43,757 nucleotides of DNA. Origin: Purshia tridentata (Eukaryota > Streptophyta > Magnoliopsida > Rosales > Rosaceae). Below the pieces are notes generated by a model, which made no database searches, had not been told where the DNA came from, and saw nothing but the letters and a program-made list of their open reading frames with translations. The DNA is taken from assembly GCA_003254885.1 (NCBI GenBank), contig QANT01008167.1, forward strand, positions 1 through 43,757, given 5' to 3'. The translations under genes and the position numbers were made by a program. Positions 11,891-19,599 of the stretch are shown one piece after another. Numbering within the stretch: the stretch's first letter is position 1; every line of letters starts with the position of its first letter.

Positions 11891-12855
11891 TAGTACTAAA
11901 TTCACCTCCTAAAATATCATGTGATGCCCATCCATATCACAATTTTCAAGAAATAGATATGACACAATCAATATTTGTGTATCAACAGATGCGGTGGCAG
12001 TTCTGTGTGTTTTCACAGATAAACCACAAAATGATGCTGTATCATTAGATATGATTTCATAATGCACTTCTGTGTGTTTATAGCTTTCTTCTGCACATAT
12101 TATACAGTTTTTGTTTACTAGTTTGAAGATGACTAATATATGATTGTTGGAAGTTTTATATGAATGGAGGTCCACTGGGAGTTGTATATGATGATTCTTT
12201 TTTACTACAGAGTCATACAACTTTTACTTCTTGGTATCAGTTGCAATGTCGAGGTAATGTATGACTTGAAGACATATATGGTGGAATGGATAGGATAGGG
12301 TGAAGGGTAGATCCTAAATTAATTCTCCTTGTAACAAAAATAAAATACCTATATCAAGTTATTAGCCTCAATTAGCTATGTTATACCATTGTCACTGCTT
12401 AAATATATATTCTGTTTCATTTTTCTAGTTATTTCATTGTTGTTCCCGCTTTTGGATCAACCAATACAACCCCCTATATATGATGTTTCTTCCTTTCACC
12501 TATCCTTGAAAGACCCTTATATGCCATTATTTCCACATTGAATCAGATACAGATAACTAGTCACCAAAGTACAACAGAGTTTCAAATTCGCCACACAAAA
12601 ATTCAAGTGAGGAATTCAAGAATATTTAAGAATATTAGTCTACCATCCACATCAAGCGCAAGCAAAATTAACTTCTTCTATGCATGAATTATACTTTTAA
12701 TTTACGCAATGAGCTAATTGAAGATTGTTTGTCATGTAGAAAGTTTAATAAGCAAGTAAGCAACCAAACAAAACGGGAAGAACATTCAATCTTGTGAAAA
12801 TAAACAAAAAAATAATAATAATAATTGAAAGTAGCAAGTTCAATACCAATTGCAC

Positions 12856-13992
12856 TTAATCAAGATCTTCTTGTCTAGGCTCTGATCCAGAGTTATGACT
12901 TCCCCTATTCCCTGAGTTGGACCCTTCATTGTTTCCACTATTACTAGTCTCGGCTGGGCCTCCAAACACCCTGAAAATGCGAGGCAAACTTGGCAAAGTG
13001 ATGGTAAACCGGCGCTCCACTGTTCCCGGCATCTGACCCTGAATGTCCACAGATGGCTCCCCGCTCCCACTGCCACTGCCACTGCCACTACCACCACCAC
13101 CACCACCACCACCACCCCCACCCCCGCCGCCAGCAGCCGCCGCAGATTGGCTTGGATTGGCATTGGCTGAGGCCCCACGAATCCTATGCTCGTAATCTTG
13201 ATCATCGGTGGGCAACTCGTAGCGACAGACAGGACATGAGTTATGCAATTCCAACCAAGGCAGAATACAATCGGGATGGTATATGTGCTTACACGGCATC
13301 TGCTTGGCCTCTTCCCCAAACTCGAACGAGTCCTTACACACCGCGCACTGAGAAGAATCTGACTCGAGCAATTCCTTTGAAAATTTGACAACCGGCAAAG
13401 CCTCCACCGCTGATTTTGAAGCTGGTGGCGTCCCGTATCGGTTGGGATCGTTCTCTGCGAGCTGCTGGATCAATTGCTCAAGGCCCGGGCCGAAGAAGTA
13501 ATCGCCGAGATTGAGATTGGTGGGGACACGGAAGCCTGCAGGGTCACCAGGGTTATCGATGACGAACTGGACATTGGCACCGTTGGCCCTTAGGGTTTGC
13601 AAATAGTTCTGGAGGAACACAAAGGGGTTGAAAGCATCGGGTTCCTGAAAGGGAGAGGAGCGGGTAGGTGCGCCATCACCAAAGAGGGCGGAGAGATCAT
13701 CGACGATATTTGCAGGGCCGGGGGCCGCGCCGGGGGAGGAAGAGAAGAGGAGGGGAAAGCCGCTGGAGGCGAAGGGAGGGGCGTCGGAGGGGAAGGAAAA
13801 GAAGGGATTGGGGGTAGGGTTAGGGTTAGGGGTTTCCATCTCTTCGAGAAAGCCACCGCTGCAAATAGGGCAAGCGAGATCGGAGGTAGGTGAGGGGTTC
13901 AGGGAAACCGTACGGTCGCACTGGTGGCAGAAGTAAAGCTGAGAAGCGATGGGACCACCAGCACTGCCGAAGTTGCCCCCCGAGGACGACAT
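12856..13992 (-). CDS. RING-H2 E3 ubiquitin ligase, RING1-like
   Basis: This single-exon gene encodes 378 residues. An N-terminal zinc-ribbon-like motif has C22-x2-C25 and C41-x2-C44. The middle is Pro/Ser/Asn-rich. A canonical RING-H2 finger uses C216, C219, C234, H236, H239, C242, C253 and C256, with the conserved Trp (W246) that contacts the E2. The protein is therefore expected to be an E3 ubiquitin ligase of the zinc-ribbon plus RING group called RING1-like in plants. After the RING comes Ala4, then a run of about 14 Gly, then Gly-Ser repeats, then a conserved tail ending in QEDLD. The open frame runs upstream to 14187, but its extension begins with GTG and is low-complexity; the first real ATG is at 13992. 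The leader contains a GA-rich tract and a long A/T run. Confidence 0.93.
   Translation of the reverse strand: MSSSGGNFGSAGGPIASQLYFCHQCDRTVSLNPSPTSDLACPICSGGFLEEMETPNPNPTPNPFFSFPSDAPPFASSGFPLLFSSSPGAAPGPANIVDDLSALFGDGAPTRSSPFQEPDAFNPFVFLQNYLQTLRANGANVQFVIDNPGDPAGFRVPTNLNLGDYFFGPGLEQLIQQLAENDPNRYGTPPASKSAVEALPVVKFSKELLESDSSQCAVCKDSFEFGEEAKQMPCKHIYHPDCILPWLELHNSCPVCRYELPTDDQDYEHRIRGASANANPSQSAAAAGGGGGGGGGGGGGGSGSGSGSGSGEPSVDIQGQMPGTVERRFTITLPSLPRIFRVFGGPAETSNSGNNEGSNSGNRGSHNSGSEPRQEDLD
13060..13140 (-). repeat. Trinucleotide repeat coding Gly/Ser-Gly tract
   Basis: On the plus strand the DNA is a CCA/CTG-type trinucleotide run (CCACCACCACC and CTGCCACTGCCACTGC). Read on the minus strand in the RING gene frame it encodes about 14 Gly followed by five Ser-Gly pairs. 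Such runs vary readily in length by slippage. Confidence 0.85.
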
Positions 13993-14160
13993 GTCGATTG
14001 CTTCACAGAGAGAGAGAGACAGAAACAATTTTCGCAGAGAAAGTGGGCGATTTAAATGGAGGACGAAACGAGGAAGACTTATCAAGGAGGGAGGACTTTT
14101 TTTTTTTTTTTTTTTGAGAGAGAGAGCGAGAGATAGTGGGTGGGTGGAACGTTGAAACGA
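13993..14160 (-). promoter_or_regulatory. 5' leader of the RING-H2 gene with GA and poly(T) tracts
   Basis: Upstream of the RING gene start lie a GAGAGAGAGAGA tract near 14007 (plus strand), a run of about 17 T at 14097-14115, and a second GAGAGAGAGCGAGAG tract. CT/GA-rich leaders are common just downstream of plant transcription starts, so this is probably 5' UTR or core promoter. No clear TATA box was found. Confidence 0.4.
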
Positions 14161-15410
14161 ATGGTGTTTAGGCGCTGGTGAGTGCACGCCGATATACGAG
14201 CATACGACACATGAGGATGACTAGGACTCGGAGTCTAGGAGCGGACTCAATTGTCCTAATAGGACTCAATCTTTTATTTTTCTTTTCTAATTTTTATCGT
14301 CTTACATTTACGTATGGTATTAAATTGCATTATTTCTTTTTTTCTTTTATTTACCGGAATCCTTTTTCCTAACTTACCTAAGCCAATTAAATCATAACCC
14401 TAAATATCAGTTTTCTTTTATCAAAGATGTCTTAGAGTTTTCTATTACTCTTATATTCCAATTACACCTCCTATGATTGTGATTGTAATTTTATTTATTT
14501 TAAATATCCCATAGAATTTTATTTAGGTTAATTACAAATAAATTAGTAAAATATTTCACAATTACATTTTAATCAATGCATTTTTTCATAGTTTCATTTT
14601 AATCATTATTGTCCAAAAATAAATTGGGTTTAGTGACTAAAGTGGAATATAATTTCAAAACTCATTGACCTTTATAGAAAAATAAAATTTGCATTGACCA
14701 TTATGTAATATTGAAATATTTTATTGATTTAAATGTAATTTTCTATATTATTTATTACTTACCCTGCTTTTAACCAATGGACTATCATTTTACAGACCTC
14801 TTTTTTATTAATCACATTTCACATATATTGGTTGTGATAATATCATAATAGAAATTCAAGAGTTTATATAATTGATTATCACTTAAAAAGTGTTACAAAT
14901 TCATTTCATTATTTACTCGATACTATTACGTTATAAATACACATTTATAATAAAAAACAAAATAAAAACAAATAGACAATCCTTAAAAAATTATGAATAA
15001 AATCCTTAAATCTATACATTTTAGTTTCATTGCAGTCCTCTTTTTGTAAGCGTAAACTTTCTTTCTCTACCTTTCGATGTTCGCTCTCTTTTTTATAAAA
15101 TTCTCATGCTCCCCTTTACTCCTTTAGTCGAGTATCACTTATTAACATTATAAAAATATCATTATTTAACAATTAACAATGTACATGGAAGAAAGAAATT
15201 GCTGACAAAAAATATGCAGGTAGCAAAGGAAGGTGCGCCACAGGTATTATATATAGGTGCAGAAGTGAAGGGAATTGGCAGATTTATAGCAGAATTCATC
15301 AGTAATAAATAGAAATTCATGGGTCATGACACCTTGACCAAAATGAAATTCAAAGGGGAAGGAAACTTGATTCATTTCAAGCAAATATTTGATTTTTGAG
15401 TGGTAGCTAG
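14161..15410. other. AT-rich intergenic DNA containing a fold-back element
   Basis: This spacer separates the RING promoter from the 3' end of the PPR gene. It is very AT-rich. Apart from the inverted-repeat element at 14530-14740 I see no gene. The last 100-200 bases before 15411 probably hold the 3' UTR of the minus-strand PPR gene. Confidence 0.5.
14530..14740. mobile_element. Fold-back MITE-like element
   Basis: The two ends are long imperfect inverted repeats. Bases 14530-14586 match the reverse complement of about 14684-14740 at roughly three positions in four. Shared blocks include AATTACA, TAAAATATTTCA, TTACAT and TCAATGCA. The interior of about 100 bp is non-coding. Size (about 210 bp), AT content and terminal symmetry fit a miniature inverted-repeat transposable element. 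TTATTTA occurs just outside both ends and could be part of a target-site duplication, but I cannot fix the exact termini, so no superfamily is assigned. Confidence 0.7.
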
Positions 15411-17189
15411 CTAGTAGCTACAGGTAGTGTGCGTGAGGGTCTGTTTTTTTTCTATTTGGATCCAACTTGATCCAGGCAATTTCTTTACATCCCTAGAGTC
15501 CATGAGTTTCCTCAGCATCCCAACGCTGTCCCAATTGCTCAAACCAGCAAAAATGTTTGAGAGTAATACATAGGTGGATGGGTCTCTTCTGTTTATATCC
15601 AATGCATGCTCCGCTGCACGCTTTCCAGTTTCTGTATCCCCATGAATCTGACAAGCACCAAGCAAAGTTTGCCAAACCAGCACACCTGCTTTGAATGGCA
15701 TGCTCAGGATTAATTCCTCAGCTTCCTTTATAAGTCCAGCTCGGCCTAGAAGATTTACCATGCATGCATAATGATCTTCTCCAGGGGAGATTCCATGGCT
15801 GCGAGTCATGGACCCAAAATACTCCCATCCTGCATCAATAAACCCTCCTTGGCTACACGCATACAGTACGCAGATGAAGGTGATGTAATTTGGCTCAACA
15901 CCTTCAAGCCTCATCTTATCAAAAATCTCAAGAGCTTTTCTAGCCTGGCCATTTTGTGCAAACCCCATGATCATTGTGGTCCATGACACGACAGAATGAT
16001 CCTTCATCGGCTGAAAGACACACAATGCACCATCCACGCATCCACATTTTGCATACATGTCTAGCAGAGCATTATCTACACAGACATCAACATCAGTACT
16101 GCTTTCGAGTTTAATTCTCAAGCCATGAATTTTCTTCCCTTCATCCAAAGAAGCCAAATTGGCACAGGCATTCAAGGCAGTTGCAAGGGTGAACTTGTTT
16201 GGCCTGATACCGACTCTCTTCATTTGAGCAATAACCTCAAGTGTTTTGCTTGGTTCCCCACATTGTAGGCACCCAGCAGCCATTTGGGTCCATGCGCAAA
16301 CATCTTTTGAAGTCATTTCATGAAAAGCTTTGAAACCATCCATTAACTTGTGATTCTTAATATACATATCAGCCAAGGAATTCCCCACACACATCTCAGC
16401 CCCATGACCACACCTGACAAGCTGTGCGTGGACCTGCACACCCATTTTATGATCAGTGAGAGCAGCCAACCCAGTGAGAACACTTGAAAATGTGTAGCTG
16501 TCGGGCCTCACTCCCTCGCGATTCATTCGACACCAGAATGCCGGTATTTCCAAATAAGAATACTGCAAGTACCCAGCCATTATAGCATTCCAAGACACTA
16601 TATCTTTGTTGGCGCAGTTCTCAAACACTTCCAAAGCCTCTGTTAATTCATCATGTCTTACTAAGACGGTCAAGAATGCATTCATGAGAAAAATATTCCA
16701 TTCAAATCCTAGGCGAACAATGAGTGCGTAAACTTGGCGAGCATGAGTCAGATTCCCACACAAGGAGCAGGCCTGGAGCGTGCTAACCAAGGTAAACTCA
16801 TTGGGCCTCGTGGTGCCATCCCGATGCATACGACAAAATAAAGCCAGGGCTTCCTTTGGACAGCCACGTTGGACAAAGCCCGTAATGACTGCAGACCACG
16901 ACACAACATTTTTCTCAGGCATTTCTTCGAACATTTGGAGACCATTATTAAGATCCCCGCATTTAGAATACATGTTGAGTATGTGATTTTGAAGAAAAGG
17001 AGAAAAGGGCAGAGACCCTTTGATGAGACTTGCATGAATTGCTCTGCCATGGGGTAAGTTAGAGGTTTTGGCACATGTACGCAACAGGTCACAGTAAGTC
17101 TCTTGCACTGTGGCCAAGGAGTGAGTGGATTTTGATACAATAAGCCTAAATGCGCCTCCAAAAGGAGCGCGCCTACCTGGGCGGAGCAT
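15411..17189 (-). CDS. PLS-class pentatricopeptide repeat protein with E domain
   Basis: This intronless gene encodes 592 residues made of PPR motifs of alternating P, L and S types. Typical repeat cores are visible: NHILNMYSKCGDLNNGLQMF, NVVSWSAVITGFVQRG, DIVSWNAIMAGYLQ, NALLDMYAKCGCVDGALCVF and SVVSWTTMIMGFAQNGQ. The last 90 residues (from VLVWQTLLGACQIHG to LPGSSWIQIE) form an E domain. No DYW deaminase domain follows. Such proteins act in mitochondria or chloroplasts as RNA-binding site-recognition factors, usually for C-to-U editing, with the deaminase supplied by another protein. The basic start (MLRPGRRAPFGGAFRLIVSK) fits an organellar, probably mitochondrial, targeting peptide. The RNA target cannot be told from sequence read by eye. 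Confidence 0.93.
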   Translation of the reverse strand: MLRPGRRAPFGGAFRLIVSKSTHSLATVQETYCDLLRTCAKTSNLPHGRAIHASLIKGSLPFSPFLQNHILNMYSKCGDLNNGLQMFEEMPEKNVVSWSAVITGFVQRGCPKEALALFCRMHRDGTTRPNEFTLVSTLQACSLCGNLTHARQVYALIVRLGFEWNIFLMNAFLTVLVRHDELTEALEVFENCANKDIVSWNAIMAGYLQYSYLEIPAFWCRMNREGVRPDSYTFSSVLTGLAALTDHKMGVQVHAQLVRCGHGAEMCVGNSLADMYIKNHKLMDGFKAFHEMTSKDVCAWTQMAAGCLQCGEPSKTLEVIAQMKRVGIRPNKFTLATALNACANLASLDEGKKIHGLRIKLESSTDVDVCVDNALLDMYAKCGCVDGALCVFQPMKDHSVVSWTTMIMGFAQNGQARKALEIFDKMRLEGVEPNYITFICVLYACSQGGFIDAGWEYFGSMTRSHGISPGEDHYACMVNLLGRAGLIKEAEELILSMPFKAGVLVWQTLLGACQIHGDTETGKRAAEHALDINRRDPSTYVLLSNIFAGLSNWDSVGMLRKLMDSRDVKKLPGSSWIQIEKKQTLTHTTCSY

Positions 17190-17793
17190 CTATATGAAGC
17201 ATGACACCCGCGGTTGCTTGCGCGTCAACTTTTGTTTTTTTATTTTAAACAAGTAGCAAGTTTTCCAAAATTGCTTACTTTATATAACGTGACTGCAGCT
17301 TTACTTTATACAATGCGGTCTATCATTTGTACCGCCTACATATGTAACTTGGTATGTATATGGTTAGGTACTCACAAGGACATCTGTGAAATTTCAAATT
17401 TGTACCTTTCTCATAAGATTAATTGCTGTTTAAGCATATAACATTCCCAACACGCAAGTGCATATCTTGCCTAGAGATTAAGTAAAAGGTATATAACCAG
17501 AGAAGACACACATACCCTTGCATTTGCATGAAGCTAGAGGAGAAAGATTTCCTAAATATTCTTGAAATTAATGAAGAAGAAAGAAACCCAAGGAAATAAA
17601 AAAAGAATGATTCTCTGTTACGAGGACCTCCAAAAGAAACCTCGCTCTAGATTATCTTAGCGTTGTGCCTTTGTGTTCATTTGCATAATACATTAACAAG
17701 GTTAGTATAAATAGAGACAGAGGCATGACTTAAATCTTCATTAGTTTTCATAACGTACATTTCCTTACATAATATCTCAATTCGATCTTCTTC
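17190..17793. promoter_or_regulatory. Shared divergent promoter region (PPR / RTM2-like)
   Basis: The two start codons are 604 bp apart and diverge. On the plus side a TATA box (TATAAATA, 17706-17713) lies 80 bp before the RTM2-like ATG. A TTCTTGAA motif at 17559-17566 (nTTCnnGAAn) matches two units of a heat-shock element, but with no clear third unit. No TATA box is evident for the PPR gene, as is usual for that family. Confidence 0.5.
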
Positions 17794-18494
17794 ATGGAAA
17801 AGGCCGGAGCTGAGACCCAACGTATTTACGAGGACTTTGAACCCTTCTGCAAATGGCATGGACGCGAAGCTGTGGAGGTCCATGTTCAGGGTCCGTATAT
17901 ATATATATATTCTAGCTACTTACATATTTTCCATTAAAAAACATACATTTTGATTTGATTATATGATTGAATATTAATGTATTTAAATACTGTTGGATGC
18001 ATGCAGGTTTCAAAAAGGAAGAGCTGAGGGTGCAAACCAATGATGCGGGGATCCTTACAATCCATGGAGAACGTGCTTTGAAGGAGACTACGTGGAGCCG
18101 CTTCCACAAAGAAATAAAACTTCCAGAGAAGTGCGACACAAATGAGGTTCGTGCAAAGCTGGCAGGAGGAGTTCTTACAGTAACAATGCCTCAGAAAGTT
18201 TCGGCGATTCCCAAGACTGCAGACCCTCATGATAAACAAGTCGTACCTCCTAATTCAGCTGATCAAGACAGCGAAAAACCAAAGCCAAGCATTAATCAAA
18301 CCAATAAAGACAAGGACAACCACAACGTAGCCGCCGATCCATATCCTGGCCAAAGGAGGAGTTTAATTTCTAGATTCAAAGAGGGAAACAATGTTGCTCT
18401 GAAACTTGCGGTGGTTGTTGCCGTCGTGCTGGTCTTTGCTTTTGGGGCTTGTTTGAAATACAAGCGTGGTCAGCCATATTGTTTGGAAAACTGA
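17794..18494 (+). CDS. RTM2-like protein: alpha-crystallin domain plus membrane anchor
   Basis: Two exons (17794-17890 and 18007-18494) give 194 residues. The intron splits a Gly codon inside the alpha-crystallin domain. The domain occupies about residues 10-97 and includes the GFKKEELRVQ strand, RFHKEIKLPE and the consensus-II signature GVLTVTMPQK. A charged, disordered linker rich in Lys, Asp and Asn follows. Near the C-terminus is a hydrophobic helix (LKLAVVVAVVLVFAFGACL) and a short basic tail, predicted to anchor the protein in a membrane. This layout matches the RTM2 family, in which the small-heat-shock domain is tethered; Arabidopsis RTM2 limits long-distance movement of potyviruses. 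Whether this copy does so is unknown, because RTM2-like genes form a family. It lacks the C-terminal I-x-I oligomerisation motif of ordinary small heat-shock proteins. Confidence 0.88.
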
Positions 18495-18760
18495 TCATCT
18501 TGTAGTTGTTGTTGCACTTTGTCTCCATCAAAGCTAGCCAGCTTTCAATAAAGATAAACATGTATATATATATGTCCTCTCTTCATAAAAACAAATAATA
18601 AACTGATCCTTTCAATTTGAAATTGTATAGTCAACTACAATTCCTTTTCTATGATTTTTCTTCTACTTATTTACTTCTCCTATCCTATTACAGTTTGGCT
18701 GGCAGTTACCGGTTTCTTTCATACTCTTTAAATAAGATTGGGTGACACTACTTATTAACT

Positions 18761-18765
18761 GCGGG

Positions 18766-18808
<43 letters not shown>

Positions 18809-18833
18809 GCGTGTTCGATCCACGCTCACCGCA
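18761..18833 (+). tRNA. tRNA-Phe (GAA)
   Basis: This is a 73-nt intronless tRNA. The acceptor stem is GCGGGGA paired with TCACCGC; one G-A mismatch (position 5 with 68) is, as I recall, also present in wheat tRNA-Phe. The anticodon loop CTGAAGA carries the GAA anticodon at 18794-18796. The A box TAGCTCAGTTGG is at 18768-18779 and the B box core GTTCGATCC at 18813-18821. A run of five T (18834-18838) follows at once as the RNA polymerase III terminator. The CCA end is not encoded, as expected for a nuclear gene. Confidence 0.97.
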
Positions 18834-18947
18834 TTTTTCCAATTTTTCTATTTGTTTTTCACATTTTTGTTTTTTTTTTAAATTTATATTAAACAGAGGA
18901 GGCTAAAATTAAATTATTAAACGAACTGTCTCAGTCCCAGACTCTCA

Positions 18948-18962
18948 GTGTGTGTGTGTGTC
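18948..18962. repeat. (GT)n microsatellite in the BolA leader
   Basis: A GTGTGTGTGTGTGT run lies 25 bases upstream of the BolA start codon, probably within its 5' UTR. It is length-variable in principle and explains the false upstream extension of the frame. Confidence 0.7.
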
Positions 18963-18987
18963 TGAGGGTGTAGCTGGAAAAGGAAGA

Positions 18988-19305
18988 ATGGGTTCAAGAG
19001 GAGCGAAGGTTTTGCTGCTATCTCGGGCGAGCAGAATGAAGACGAAGTTGCAATCGGCGTTGGAAGCGAGCGTTTTGGAGATAGAAGACGTGTCACATCA
19101 GCACGCCGGGCACGCCGCCATGAGGGCCAGCAACAGCGCAGGCGAAACTCACTTTAACCTGAAGATCGTGTCCCCGAAATTCGAGGGGCAGAGCCTGGTG
19201 AAACGACACCGCATGGTCTATGATGCCTTGGCGGATGAGCTTCAGTCTGGTCTTCACGCGCTGTCTATTGTGGCCAAGACTCCCCAAGAGATTGTCCCCA
19301 AGTGA
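18988..19305 (+). CDS. BOLA1: BolA-like protein, BOLA1 type
   Basis: This single-exon gene encodes 105 residues that are almost entirely one BolA domain. Recognisable parts are the LEIEDVSHQHAGHAAM loop, ETHFNLKIVSPKFEG, and SLVKRHRMVYDAL with the invariant His. BolA proteins pair with monothiol glutaredoxins through a shared Fe-S cluster bound by the loop His/Cys and the invariant His, and take part in iron-sulphur handling and redox control. Similarity is to the plant BOLA1 group, but the plastid BOLA1 I recall from Arabidopsis has a longer N-terminus. Here only about 17 residues (MGSRGAKVLLLSRASRMK) precede the domain. The location is therefore uncertain: a short mitochondrial presequence is possible. 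The frame is open upstream to 18952, but that first codon is GTG inside a GT repeat. Confidence 0.9.
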   Translation: MGSRGAKVLLLSRASRMKTKLQSALEASVLEIEDVSHQHAGHAAMRASNSAGETHFNLKIVSPKFEGQSLVKRHRMVYDALADELQSGLHALSIVAKTPQEIVPK

Positions 19306-19599
19306 CAAATCAATCCAATAAAGAAAATAACATAATAATAATAATACATTGTTATTTGATATTTCCTTGTGACTTATTTTGGTTAAATATGAGATATTGA
19401 TTTATGAGTGTATTTTCGGTGATTGAAATTCGAATACTTTTTATATTTTGATGTTGAATGTGTAAGCATTGAAAAGTCATTTATATAATGTGGCGTGTTT
19501 TGAGGATTGCCAAGCATTTCCCTTGGAATTAGATGAGGCTGTCTCTGTTTCCCTCTGTTTCTTGCCTGCCTTGGCTCTGTGGGAGGCACAGAATTAGCA

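Noticed and set aside
11656..12048. 130-codon plus-strand open frame
   Set aside because: It has no family similarity and lies opposite the LINE endonuclease remnant; treated as chance.
13053..13388. Plus-strand open frame with His-rich translation (111 codons)
   Set aside because: It is the antisense shadow of the Gly/Ser tract and RING finger of the minus-strand gene.
13993..14187. 65-residue N-terminal extension of the RING-H2 frame
   Set aside because: Its first codon is GTG, it crosses a poly(T)/GA low-complexity leader giving Lys6 and Leu/Ser-rich peptide, and the zinc-ribbon proteins start near MSSSGG. It is 5' UTR.
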